NCBI GenBank assembly: GCA_036557405.1
Contig: DATBHO010000089.1
Coordinates: 1-64,000, forward strand
Origin: TA-21 sp036557405
GTDB taxonomy: Archaea; Thermoproteota; Nitrososphaeria; Nitrososphaerales; Nitrososphaeraceae
Length of the DNA: 64,000 bases
Direction: 5' to 3'
The notes beneath the pieces are model-generated. The model worked only from the letters and a program-made list of their open reading frames with translations, was not told where the DNA came from and did no database searches. The translations under genes were made by a program, and so were the position numbers. Below, in pieces: positions 25,770-33,735 of the stretch (positions are counted from its first letter, which is position 1; each line of letters begins with the position of its first letter).

Positions 25770-27180
25770 AAGTCTAGTCAGATCATTCGTTAAAACGGTA
25801 TCATCATATATACCTCAAGTCGAGAAACCTAAAAAGAAAATTGGATTAAGTGAGAAATTCATTTGGTGCGGAATTGCACTTTTTGCTTATCTTGTTATGG
25901 GTCAAATTCCGCTATATGGTGTAACAGATTCACCTAAATTTGATTTCCTAGCATTTGCTAGGGTCATATTTGCAGCACAACAAGGTACGTTGCTGGAGTT
26001 GGGTATTGGACCAATCGTTACTGCTGGCTTGTTAATGCAGTTGTTAAAAGGTTCTGAGTTGATAAAATTGAATTTCAAAGATCCTGATGATCGTTCTCTC
26101 TTTACGTCTGCAACAAAGATAGTTACTATTATTGTTATTGTCGCAGAAGGATCATTGTATGGTGTTAGTGTTTACGGCCACCTGCTTGCCAGTCCGAGTT
26201 TTATTCCTATATTGGTTGCGCAACTGGTTGGCTCAAGTCTTATTGTAATGTACCTTGATGAAACGATTCAAAAAGGGTGGGGTCTTGGGTCTGGCATAAG
26301 TCTGTTTATAATGGCAGGGGTTGCCCAAGGGATTATGTGGAGTATTTTTAGCCCGATACCTGCTCAGGATGGACCAGTAGGAGTAATACCGTACATTATA
26401 CATTCAGCTGCACAAGGCGACATGTCGAATGTATTATTTAGAACCGGACAGCTTCCAAGCATATTTGGTCTAATAGTTACTTCTTTGGTTTTGTTGGCTC
26501 TGGTATATGTGCAGGGTATTCATGTGGATATACCTATTGTATCAACTAAGTATAGAGGATTTACTGCTGTATATCCTATAAAGTTGCTGTACACGTCTAA
26601 TATTCCTGTTATTTTGGCGTCGGCGCTATTGGCAAACGCCGTTTTTATAGGTCAGATGTTATGGGCAAACTATAATCCTGAAAATGCAAATCCAGTGTTT
26701 AACTATATTGCTCAGTTTGATCCTCAAAGCTCCCAGTCTCCGACTGGAGGAATATTGTATTACATTACTGCTCCAAGAACGTTCGAACACGCACTTCAGG
26801 ATCCGCTCAGAACTGTAGTTTATGTTATTTTTTGGACGGGGATAGTTACAGTATTTGGACGTTTATGGGTGGAACTGGGAGGTTTATCCCCTAAATCAGC
26901 GGCGAAGAATTTATTGGATGCTGATGTACAGGTTCCCGGTTTTAGAAGAACTCAGAGTTCTGTTCAAACTTTGCTGAATAAATATATTCCAGCAGTTACA
27001 ATAGCAGGGGGGATAATCATAGGGCTTTTGGCAGCAGTCTCAAATGTACTAAGTGTGTTTGGTACGGGGATTGGGATATTGCTTATGGTGGATATTTTGG
27101 TTAATTATTATAACCTACTCATCCGCGAACAAGTGGATGTTCACATGCCTAAACTGGCGTCACTCCTTGGAAGAACCTAG
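25750..27180 (+). CDS. secY: preprotein translocase channel SecY
   Basis: 476 residues, ten transmembrane helices as in archaeal Sec61-alpha/SecY. Recognisable parts are the amphipathic N-terminal helix before LSEKFIWCGIALFAYLVMGQIPLYG, the plug/half-helix region LELGIGPIVTAGLLMQLLKG, the cytosolic loop GIHVDIPIVSTKYRGFTAVYPIKLLYTSNIPVI that contacts the ribosome, and EQVDVHMPKLASLLGRT at the end. Works with FtsY, also in this window. Overlaps L15 upstream and adk downstream. Confidence 0.95.
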   Translation: MSTVHNESLVRSFVKTVSSYIPQVEKPKKKIGLSEKFIWCGIALFAYLVMGQIPLYGVTDSPKFDFLAFARVIFAAQQGTLLELGIGPIVTAGLLMQLLKGSELIKLNFKDPDDRSLFTSATKIVTIIVIVAEGSLYGVSVYGHLLASPSFIPILVAQLVGSSLIVMYLDETIQKGWGLGSGISLFIMAGVAQGIMWSIFSPIPAQDGPVGVIPYIIHSAAQGDMSNVLFRTGQLPSIFGLIVTSLVLLALVYVQGIHVDIPIVSTKYRGFTAVYPIKLLYTSNIPVILASALLANAVFIGQMLWANYNPENANPVFNYIAQFDPQSSQSPTGGILYYITAPRTFEHALQDPLRTVVYVIFWTGIVTVFGRLWVELGGLSPKSAAKNLLDADVQVPGFRRTQSSVQTLLNKYIPAVTIAGGIIIGLLAAVSNVLSVFGTGIGILLMVDILVNYYNLLIREQVDVHMPKLASLLGRT

Positions 27181-27757
27181 AAAAAAAATAGTTGTGATAG
27201 TTGGAGTTCCTGGAGTAGGAAAGAGTACTATTATATCTAATGCCACACAGACGTTGAAAAATATGGGAACGACTGTACGGACTGTAGTTTTTGGGTCTGT
27301 TATGTTTGAGGAAGCAAAAAAATTGGGAATAAATGATAGAGATGAGTTAAGAAAACTTTCAATAGATTTGCAACAAAAATTACAAACTAAGGCAGCTAAT
27401 TATATTTCTAGGTTAAAAGAGTCTACGGTAATTGTTGATACGCATCTTTTTATTAAGACCGCATCGGGTTACTACCCTGGATTACCGATGAATTTGATTT
27501 TGAAACTGAAGCCTGACAGACTGGTCCTAGTAACTGCAAATTCGGAAGAGATTCTGAAAAGGAGAAAAAGCGACAATACACGATCTAGAGATATAATTTC
27601 TGATAACGATATTAAGATGGACATAGATGTTTCGTTGTCAATCATTTCATCACTTTCTATTTTAACAGGAGCCCCATTTGAGATTATTTATAATCATGAC
27701 AATATGATCGACTCTGCTACATCACATGTGGTCGAATTACTCAAAAAATCTGCTTGA
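27167..27757 (+). CDS. adkA: archaeal adenylate kinase (AdkA type)
   Basis: 196 residues from the TTG at 27167, which gives MEEPRKKIVVIVGVPGVGKSTI. The frame stays open upstream, but that part is secY read out of frame. P-loop GVPGVGKST at about 13-21; the remaining sequence follows archaeal AdkA rather than bacterial Adk, with no zinc or long LID insert. Converts 2 ADP to ATP and AMP. Overlaps secY by 14 nt; secY-adk is a standard archaeal pair. Confidence 0.9.
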   Translation: MEEPRKKIVVIVGVPGVGKSTIISNATQTLKNMGTTVRTVVFGSVMFEEAKKLGINDRDELRKLSIDLQQKLQTKAANYISRLKESTVIVDTHLFIKTASGYYPGLPMNLILKLKPDRLVLVTANSEEILKRRKSDNTRSRDIISDNDIKMDIDVSLSIISSLSILTGAPFEIIYNHDNMIDSATSHVVELLKKSA

Positions 27758-27792
27758 TGAACATAAGTTCAAAAGTTGCATATATATGAATA

Positions 27793-28413
27793 TTGGTTGA
27801 TAATATAACAAATCAAGTGACAAGAAAATTGAAATTTAATAATATACAGGATATTAGCGTAGTTATATCGGGAAGTGCAGCTGTTGGCAAAACTACATTG
27901 GCGCAGGCTCTTTCAAAAGAATTTGGCTTTAAATTGTACAACGGAGGAGATATTTTAAAGGAAATAGCAAGACAACAAGGATACACAGTATCAGGAAATG
28001 ATTGGTGGGATTCTGAAGAGGCAATTGGGTTTATGAAAGAACGAAAAAAGAATCCTTTATTTGACAGACAAGTGGATAAAAAATTACTCGATATTACTAA
28101 GCAGGGGAACGTTATTATTACTAGTCACACTCTTCCTTGGTTGTCATGTGATCCAATAACCTTTTGGCTTAGCGCATCTCAGCAGAAAAGATCTGAAAGA
28201 ATGTCAAAACGTGACCAGATCTCTTTGTCAGATGCTTTACGCATTGTGAAGATGAGAGATAGGGAAAATAATAAAATCTACAAGAAAGTTTATGGCTGTG
28301 AATTTGGAGAAAGCTTAGAGGTTTTCGATTTCATGATAAATACTGAAATTCTTACGCTCAGTTCACTAGTCTATTTGTGTAAGGAAATTATAAAAAACAT
28401 GAAAGTTCAGTAA
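27793..28413 (+). CDS. cmk: cytidylate kinase
   Basis: 206 residues, start TTG at 27793 (the nearby ATG at 27787 runs into a stop at once). P-loop SGSAAVGKTTLA near 28-39; FKLYNGGDILKEIARQQGY fits the archaeal CMP kinase type, followed by the RKKNPLFDRQVD region and a LID-like RSERMSKRDQ. Phosphorylates CMP/dCMP. Positioned between adk and cbf5 as in many archaea. Confidence 0.9.
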   Translation: MVDNITNQVTRKLKFNNIQDISVVISGSAAVGKTTLAQALSKEFGFKLYNGGDILKEIARQQGYTVSGNDWWDSEEAIGFMKERKKNPLFDRQVDKKLLDITKQGNVIITSHTLPWLSCDPITFWLSASQQKRSERMSKRDQISLSDALRIVKMRDRENNKIYKKVYGCEFGESLEVFDFMINTEILTLSSLVYLCKEIIKNMKVQ

Positions 28414-28429
28414 TATAATATGACATACC

Positions 28430-29425
28430 ATGACATTAAAACTTGATACTTTAGAGATCATAAATGATGATGTTACTAACAATAAGTATGGACATTACCA
28501 TAATAATAGACCATTGGATGTCCTTTTAGATTATGGGATTATCTTATTAGATAAGCCTTCAGGACCAACTAGCCATGAATTAGTTGCTTGGACAAAGAAA
28601 ATTCTAGGAATTGCCAAGGCAGGTCATAGCGGTACCCTTGATCCTGGTACTACTGGTCTATTGCCAATAGGATTGGGAGATGCAACCAAAGCGCTATCAA
28701 TACTTCTATTAGGTCCAAAGGAATATTACGCTGTAGCAAGAGTTCATCAACAAAAAGACCTATCTCAAATTGACGGCGTATTTCGAGAATTTACAGGAGA
28801 AATTTACCAAAGACCTCCTCAGAGGTCATCTGTAAAGAGAGCAACTCGTGTTAGAAGAATATACGAATTACAGAGACTAGAGAGTGTGGATAACTTGTTA
28901 CTTATTCGAGTGCTATGTGAGGCAGGAACTTACATTAGAAAACTTGTTTATGATATAGGGGAGGTACTTGGAACAGGGGCAACAATGTTTGAATTGAGGA
29001 GAACAAGAGTGAGTGTCTTTTCAGAAACTAGTGACAAATTAGTTAGGTTACATGATTTGGTTGATGCTATGGAGACATATAAAGAGACAAAACAGGAAGA
29101 AAAAATTCGCTCTATTATTAAACCAATTGAAATGGCACTTGAAGGAGTTGCTTCTGTTGCAGTAAAAGACTCTGCGGTTGATGCACTCTGTCATGGCGCA
29201 CAAGTAGCGATTCCCGGAATTGTGGCTATTGACAAGACTATAACTAGAGGGGATAAAGTTGTAATCTACTCATTAAAAGGTGAAATTATTGCTCTGAGTG
29301 AAGCGATTATGAGTGCGGAAGAAATTAGACAAAATGACAAGGGTATAGCATTCAATATTCATAGATTGATAATGAAACCTAATACTTATCCACGTGCTTG
29401 GAAGTCAAATAAAAAGCTGGAATGA
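28430..29425 (+). CDS. cbf5: H/ACA RNP pseudouridine synthase Cbf5 (TruB family)
   Basis: 331 residues. Catalytic core GHSGTLDPGTTGLLPIGLG with Asp D71; YAVARVHQQK and CEAGTYIRKLVYDIG motifs; C-terminal PUA domain from about 250 (PGIVAIDKTITRGDKVVIYSLKGEIIALSEA). In archaea Cbf5 makes guide-RNA-directed pseudouridines in rRNA with Nop10, Gar1 and L7Ae, and U55 in tRNA. Last gene in the run L18 to cbf5. Confidence 0.94.
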   Translation: MTLKLDTLEIINDDVTNNKYGHYHNNRPLDVLLDYGIILLDKPSGPTSHELVAWTKKILGIAKAGHSGTLDPGTTGLLPIGLGDATKALSILLLGPKEYYAVARVHQQKDLSQIDGVFREFTGEIYQRPPQRSSVKRATRVRRIYELQRLESVDNLLLIRVLCEAGTYIRKLVYDIGEVLGTGATMFELRRTRVSVFSETSDKLVRLHDLVDAMETYKETKQEEKIRSIIKPIEMALEGVASVAVKDSAVDALCHGAQVAIPGIVAIDKTITRGDKVVIYSLKGEIIALSEAIMSAEEIRQNDKGIAFNIHRLIMKPNTYPRAWKSNKKLE

Positions 29426-29521
29426 AAAACTAAAAAATTGAATTTCTGTGCTCTCGAATTGTTTATTGTTAAATATTGCGTAGATTGATATTCTGTCCTT
29501 TATGATGAATGATTATTCGTT

Positions 29522-30418
29522 CTAGCCGCCATCTTCAGGATTATTGTTCCTATCTTTTGAATCAGTAGAGTTAAGCATACTGGTAACGTTAGTATTGTTT
29601 AGAGATTCTTCTCCTCCTGATTGTTTTTGTTTACCAATAATAGTAGTAGTCTCTTCTCCTCCTGATTGTTTTTGTTCTTCTCCTGTCTGAGCTGATTTTT
29701 CTCCACCCGTAGCATTAGTCATGTTAGTGGCTTCAGGTGTTCCTGCTAGAGCTTGTTCTTCTGCCCCAGTCTTGGCTTGTTCTTTTTCGCCTTCAGATTG
29801 TTTTTGCTGTTCCCTTGTCTGACCTGGAGTTTCTCCACTTGTAGCATTGGTAGCATTAGTCGCTATGCCTTTAGTTGCATTTGTAACAGGCTCATCTTCA
29901 TCCTCTTGGCCACCTGTAGCATTGGCTACAGCTGAGTCCACTGATTCAATTTTTTTAATATCTTGTGGGGATGCAACTTCAAGAATTGATTTATTATCAT
30001 TAGATTTCCCAGATGTTATATTTTCTAATACGTCAGCCGGAGCAAGTCCTATTCCTGTACTATTTTTCAGGTCTTCGTCAACATGTTTTATAATCTTTGT
30101 AGCGTTTGCTGGGAGTATCTGTAATATTTCAGTTCTATTGGTAATTGAGAGTGGATCAGTATCAGGATCCTTAATGGGATTTTCTTTTGGTAAATCTTGT
30201 ACTTTAATTGCGTCCGATGGCGGAGGAGGAGGAACAGCTCCATCTTCAGATTTTGGAACAAAAAGAGGTTTTGCTCCATCAAATAATGGCACTTCTGTCC
30301 CAGTTGCATTTGTCGAATTTGCACCTTGAGCAAAAACCTGAATCGATGTTGGATGCATGATAACCATTGTTGACACTAGTATCAATAAAACTACAAAACC
30401 GTACTTTAGCAATTTCAT
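29522..30418 (-). CDS. secreted Asn/Thr- and Gln/Glu-rich low-complexity protein
   Basis: 298 residues from the ATG at 30418 (MKLLKYGFVVLLILVST), which gives a clean signal peptide ending near IQVFAQ; the frame is open seven codons further. The mature part has many N-glycosylation sequons of the NAT/NST/NVT/NMT type, a Pro-rich piece PPPPPS near residue 66, and short tandem repeats of the form EEQKQSGGEE. The DNA repeats a 20-bp unit at about 29611 and 29653. No domain is recognised. Likely an exported, glycosylated, unstructured surface or matrix protein. It lies 178 bp after the RTX-like gene on the same strand. Confidence 0.7.
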   Translation of the reverse strand: MKLLKYGFVVLLILVSTMVIMHPTSIQVFAQGANSTNATGTEVPLFDGAKPLFVPKSEDGAVPPPPPSDAIKVQDLPKENPIKDPDTDPLSITNRTEILQILPANATKIIKHVDEDLKNSTGIGLAPADVLENITSGKSNDNKSILEVASPQDIKKIESVDSAVANATGGQEDEDEPVTNATKGIATNATNATSGETPGQTREQQKQSEGEKEQAKTGAEEQALAGTPEATNMTNATGGEKSAQTGEEQKQSGGEETTTIIGKQKQSGGEESLNNTNVTSMLNSTDSKDRNNNPEDGG

Positions 30419-30616
30419 TTCGAGACAACCATTTAACATGTTAACGATAATTTAAACAATACTAATAAGATTTATGGATTTGGAAAATATATCGAGTCCC
30501 TAGAATGTATCTACACAAGAATTGAATAAAAAGTTGTTTAAGATAGAAATCTTATTATAAATGAAATTTTGCGACCAATAAAAAAATACGATCTCACTAA
30601 AAAATATTTAGAAATC

Positions 30617-31339
30617 TTAGCAATTTGATTTCTTGGTGTCACCTTCTGACGGATGATAATCTAGGATAATATCATGTCCGCTTCCACAGTCAAATTTATC
30701 GGCTCCTGAGCCACCTTTGAGTACGTCATCACCAGATCCGCCATTGAGTTTATCATTTCCCTTTCCACCTGATAATCTATCATCGCCACTTCCTCCAGCT
30801 AGGTTGTCCTTACCTGCATAACCTTTTAGTTTGTCATCCCCTTCTTCCCCATATAGCCAATCATTTCCTTGGTTTCCTGCCATCCAATCAGCGCCTTTAC
30901 TTCCATAAATAAAGTCATTGCCCTTATTTCCTTCTAGTATATCATTGCCCTTTCCACCTGTTATGTCATCATCGCCACTATTACCTTGAATCACATCGGA
31001 ATTCTTTCCACCATATATGGTATCATCGCCACCATTCCCTTCAACTATGTCTTCACCATCTCCTGCCAATATGTAATCATCACCAGAATTTCCCATGATG
31101 TTGTCATCTCCATCTTCTCCATACAGATTATCATGTCCATCTTTTCCCCAAATGGTATCATCGCCTTTCTGTCCCCATATGCTATCATCCTTATTAGTTC
31201 CTGGAAGATCATCATCACCATTAGTTCCTACGATGTTCTTTGCCATTGCACTATGAACAAGTGATGGAGATAGTGCAACCGCTACAAGTGCAATTAAAGC
31301 AACAACTATTTTTTTACCGTTGATAATCTTATAGTACAT
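30617..31339 (-). CDS. secreted RTX-type calcium-binding repeat protein
   Basis: 240 residues: a signal peptide (about residues 1-33, VVALIALVAVALSPSLVHSAMA) followed by about 18 nonapeptide units of the GGxGxDxUx type, such as GGKGNDILEGN, GGSGDDRLSGG and GGSGADKFDCG, filling nearly the whole mature protein. Such repeats fold as a parallel beta-roll that binds Ca. There is no attached protease, lipase or toxin domain, and no T1SS genes nearby; a Sec-type signal is used instead. Probably an extracellular or cell-wall Ca-dependent structural or adhesive protein. Two Cys near the C-terminus could form a disulfide. Confidence 0.85.
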   Translation of the reverse strand: MYYKIINGKKIVVALIALVAVALSPSLVHSAMAKNIVGTNGDDDLPGTNKDDSIWGQKGDDTIWGKDGHDNLYGEDGDDNIMGNSGDDYILAGDGEDIVEGNGGDDTIYGGKNSDVIQGNSGDDDITGGKGNDILEGNKGNDFIYGSKGADWMAGNQGNDWLYGEEGDDKLKGYAGKDNLAGGSGDDRLSGGKGNDKLNGGSGDDVLKGGSGADKFDCGSGHDIILDYHPSEGDTKKSNC

Positions 31340-31477
31340 CTCTTATCTACAACAAGTAGAATGAGCACTAATTTAAGCAGTACTTTTTTTTGAGTGAATT
31401 GTTGTTATATTTGTTAACACAGCGTACATTCTAAAATAGTTAAACATCAGTTGGACCGTGAGTATGATTATAAAGTA

Positions 31478-31579
31478 CGCCGGGAGAGGGATTTGAACCC
31501 TCGAGACCTTCACAGGTCACAAGCTTTCGGTACTTGGATGGTTCCAGGCTTGCGCCCTACCAGGCTAGGCGACCCCGGC
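31478..31579 (-). tRNA. tRNA-Ser, probably GGA, with a 16-nt intron
   Basis: On the minus strand the acceptor GCCGGGG pairs with TCCCGGC (one G-T pair), discriminator G at 31478. D stem GCCT/GGGC, anticodon stem CAAGC/GCTTG, T arm GAGGG-TTCAAAT-CCCTC, and a type II variable arm GACCT-GTGA-AGGTC, which with the discriminator G indicates serine. The anticodon loop is 23 nt instead of 7. Removing 16 nt after position 37, the canonical archaeal site, leaves CTGGAAA (anticodon GGA); splicing after position 33 would leave CTCGAAA (CGA). Confidence 0.88.
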
Positions 31580-31601
31580 TCAGAATCTACTCAATTTTTT
31601 C

Positions 31602-31610
31602 TTTATATTA
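31602..31610 (-). promoter_or_regulatory. TATA-like box for tRNA-Ser
   Basis: On the minus strand taatataaa lies 23-31 nt before the tRNA 5' end, the right distance for an archaeal tRNA promoter. Confidence 0.45.
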
Positions 31611-31665
31611 ACTATTAATTAGGCTCGTGTAATGGAACTTTTTGAAAAAATGTTGTCTTGAAGGA

Positions 31666-31821
31666 TTATTTCTCGCTTAACAGCTTTCCGGACATCATGT
31701 CGTACTCATTAATGTTGCGATGCCCTAATTTATCGACGTGTTCTTCAACATCAGAGCGAAATGAAAACGTAGAACTACATTCTTTACAAATCCAGATTGA
31801 CTTCAGGTCATAGTTTTTCAT
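31666..31821 (-). CDS. 51-residue single C2H2 zinc-finger protein
   Basis: Starts at the ATG at 31821 (MKNYDLKSIWICKECSS) and stops with TAA at 31666. The pattern CKECSSTFSFRSDVEEHVDKLGH is a Cx2C-x12-Hx5H finger of the classical type, with the hydrophobic residues at F and V expected between the pairs. Small haploid C2H2 proteins are abundant in Thaumarchaeota and haloarchaea and may bind DNA or proteins. It stands between tRNA-Ser and a small Cys-rich ORF. Confidence 0.75.
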   Translation of the reverse strand: MKNYDLKSIWICKECSSTFSFRSDVEEHVDKLGHRNINEYDMMSGKLLSEK

Positions 31822-31956
31822 TAGTCAATTTGAAATATATTACATTAAATTTAAACAATAAGGTAGGAAGTTACATATTATTCATTAAATAAAATCTTTC
31901 TAAAGTATTAAGTAGTTGATTTTATTGTAAAAAACAATTAATAGACAGATTCTGGG

Positions 31957-32163
31957 ATGATCCAGGAAAAGACTATAATATTCATTCTAGTATCCTCAAT
32001 ACTGATGAGCACTACCTCCATTTCAAGCGATTGCAAGAATAATAGGCACCTTGAATGTCTTGATTGTATGTGCAAATGTCATATTCCCGGTACTATGGAG
32101 AATCTGGCAAAAAAGATTGCTAAACTTGAGAAAGAAACCCCTGGTGTCGGTGAATCGCTTTAA
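31957..32163 (+). CDS. possible small Cys-rich protein
   Basis: 68 residues. An N-terminal hydrophobic stretch (TIIFILVSSILMSTTSIS), then HLECLDCMCKCHIPGTMENLAKKIAKLEKETP. The cluster of four Cys and a His in twelve residues looks like a metal site and the following helix is well formed, which argues for a real protein, perhaps starting later than the first ATG. The upstream part may not be translated. No relative recognised; it ends 40 bp before the convergent rlmE gene. Confidence 0.45.
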   Translation: MIQEKTIIFILVSSILMSTTSISSDCKNNRHLECLDCMCKCHIPGTMENLAKKIAKLEKETPGVGESL

Positions 32164-32202
32164 TTTTAGTTATACTATGACTAATTCTAGTTTTTTGCAG
32201 TT

Positions 32203-32811
32203 TCATGAGCTATTATTCATCCCAGTAAATGCTGAACAGACTAGATAAAATTCACTACTTCTCTGCCTGCTTGCCTTTGGCTTGCTTGTTGTTACTTTCT
32301 TAAATATTCTACATGCCTCTTGTTTAACATTTCCTGAATATTCACCCTCAAAGATTTTGAATATCGCGTTGCCACCAACTTTCAAAAGCTTTTTCGATAT
32401 CTGCAATGCAACTAATGTTAGTGATATTTGTCTCTCGTGATCGTAGTGCCAGATTCCACTAACGTTAGGAGATAAATCAGACAGTACTACATCAAATGAA
32501 TTTGGATACCTTTGCTTGATAATTTGTAAGATATTCGGATCCTCTATGTCAACCTGAAATACCGAAGTTCCAGCAATCGGTTGGATTGGACTTATATCAA
32601 TACCAACAACTTTCCCATTTACACCTGAATATTTCTTGGAAACTTGTAACCATCCACCTGGGGCACATCCAATATCCAAAACGGTGTCGCTTTCTTTCAC
32701 TATGTTATATTTCTTAATAAGCTCTAACAGCTTATATGAAGACCTACTCCTGTAACCTTGGTCTTTTGCTAATTTTCTATATTGATCCCTTAACGCACTT
32801 TCTATTTTCAT
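32203..32811 (-). CDS. rlmE: FtsJ/RlmE-type 2'-O-methyltransferase
   Basis: 202 residues. SAM motif DIGCAPGGWLQV at about 46-57, and the K-D-K-E tetrad of FtsJ enzymes: K in RSSYKLLE, D in VLSDLSPN, K in NAIFKIFEGE, and E in SSEFYLVC. Methylates a 2'-OH, in bacteria U2552 of 23S rRNA; archaeal members are annotated likewise. Single gene with its own start ATG at 32811. Confidence 0.9.
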   Translation of the reverse strand: MKIESALRDQYRKLAKDQGYRSRSSYKLLELIKKYNIVKESDTVLDIGCAPGGWLQVSKKYSGVNGKVVGIDISPIQPIAGTSVFQVDIEDPNILQIIKQRYPNSFDVVLSDLSPNVSGIWHYDHERQISLTLVALQISKKLLKVGGNAIFKIFEGEYSGNVKQEACRIFKKVTTSKPKASRQRSSEFYLVCSAFTGMNNSS

Positions 32812-32950
32812 ATATTAATAATTGCTCTCCTCACTTCAGCTTGTAGTTTGAAAGTTTTTTCGAATTCATAATTACCTCACTATTCTTTAATTTCAGATCT
32901 AGGCTAGATGGTGTCATAAAGTCATAAATTCTGTGCAAATTCACTTATTG

Positions 32951-33097
32951 CTACGTAAAGTATCTTCTCATAACAGTTTCCATTCTTAATTTCACAATAT
33001 CTTGATCATTTAAAATCTCAGGATGCCTTTGTCTTAGGTGTCTGAGTGCAAACCTAACATTCTGACCACATATTTTACATTTTGCTTTGCCGAACAT
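32951..33097 (-). CDS. 48-residue C2H2 zinc-finger protein
   Basis: ATG at 33097, TAG at 32951. Sequence begins MFGKAKCKICGQNVRF and continues ALRHLRQRHPEIL: a compact Cx2C-x8-Hx4H-type finger, with the Arg-rich helix RHLRQRH suited to nucleic acid contact, then a basic helical tail VKLRMETVMRRYF. Second of three tiny C2H2 genes between 31.6 and 33.6 kb, all on the minus strand, each with its own spacer. Confidence 0.7.
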   Translation of the reverse strand: MFGKAKCKICGQNVRFALRHLRQRHPEILNDQDIVKLRMETVMRRYFT

Positions 33098-33131
33098 CAG
33101 TGATATAGAAACCTTGCCAGTAATAAAAATT

Positions 33132-33235
33132 GTCAGACCTTAGAAGACAAAGGGGGGAGGGGGTTTATAAATTACTATCTTTGGTAAAGGGTGGCTCAAT
33201 TCATAAGGGATAAATCAGTCTGACCTAATTTTTCC
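33132..33235 (+). ncRNA. possible small structured RNA in the spacer
   Basis: GTCAGAC at 33132-33138 and GTCTGAC at 33218-33224 are a perfect inverted repeat closing about 80 nt; the second arm is followed by a T-rich stretch (CTAATTTTTCC), as for an archaeal terminator. Inside lies an unusual G tract (33152-33163, six G, A, five G) in otherwise A+T-rich DNA. A TATA-like tgatatag is about 30 nt upstream. No ORF of coding character covers it. A 7-bp stem can arise by chance, so this is tentative. Confidence 0.3.
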
Positions 33236-33317
33236 ATTTCCCCTCACTCATTCTAAACTAGTAATACTTTCTTGATAACAAATATTGTAAAAAAGTTTTA
33301 AAATAACACACATATTT

Positions 33318-33572
33318 TTACCCAATTCCGATAGGCGGCCTTTTATGTTCGCTGTGTTCAAGAAGTTTGTGATAATTTAACATATCTGCATCATCAAACA
33401 TTTTTCCACAAATTTCACATTTCCACTTACTAATCCCTTCAGCAGTTTTACTTGACTGCTCAGAAGACATACTATTATTAAAGAGGTCATTGCAGATAAG
33501 GTTTTCATCATAAATGTCGAAATCAAATAGATTATCAATTTGTAGATGATAATCAAAATGGGTTAGGTTCAT
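33318..33572 (-). CDS. C2H2 zinc-finger protein
   Basis: 84 residues from 33572, or 50 from the ATG at 33470 (MSSEQSSKTAEG). The finger WKCEICGKMFDDADMLNYHKLLEHSEH is a classical Cx2C-x12-Hx4H unit followed by HKRPPIG. The N-terminal 34 residues are acidic and Asn-rich; either start is possible. Third of the local C2H2 group. Confidence 0.75.
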   Translation of the reverse strand: MNLTHFDYHLQIDNLFDFDIYDENLICNDLFNNSMSSEQSSKTAEGISKWKCEICGKMFDDADMLNYHKLLEHSEHKRPPIGIG

Positions 33573-33735
33573 AGGATTCTAATTGGTTAAGTTATTGGTA
33601 TTAATCATCTAACCAGTTAATCTAATTATTGAATAATATTTTCATTGAACGAAAAATTTCTAAACATTTGTTTAGTGCAAATTTAACATAAAATTTCGAA
33701 AAACAAAAATTTAGGATTAAAAAGACCATATTTGA

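Noticed and set aside
27053..27166. Longer adenylate kinase beginning inside secY
   Set aside because: This part is secY read in another frame; the P-loop follows the TTG at 27167 at the normal distance.
29847..30329. 160-codon open frame on the + strand
   Set aside because: It is antisense to the Asn/Thr-rich secreted protein; the long opposite frame comes from its biased codons. The minus frame has the signal peptide.
30617..31339. Regular short repeats that could suggest a CRISPR array or tandem repeat locus
   Set aside because: The repeats keep a reading frame, encode GGxGxD units behind a signal peptide, and vary by codon; there are no unique spacers.
32051..32248. 65-codon ORF overlapping the Cys-rich ORF
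   Set aside because: Different frame without the Cys cluster, and it runs into the convergent rlmE gene; the composition looks random.
33152..33163. G-quadruplex or sequencing artefact
   Set aside because: Only two G runs are present, too few for an intramolecular quadruplex; recorded as part of the possible RNA instead.
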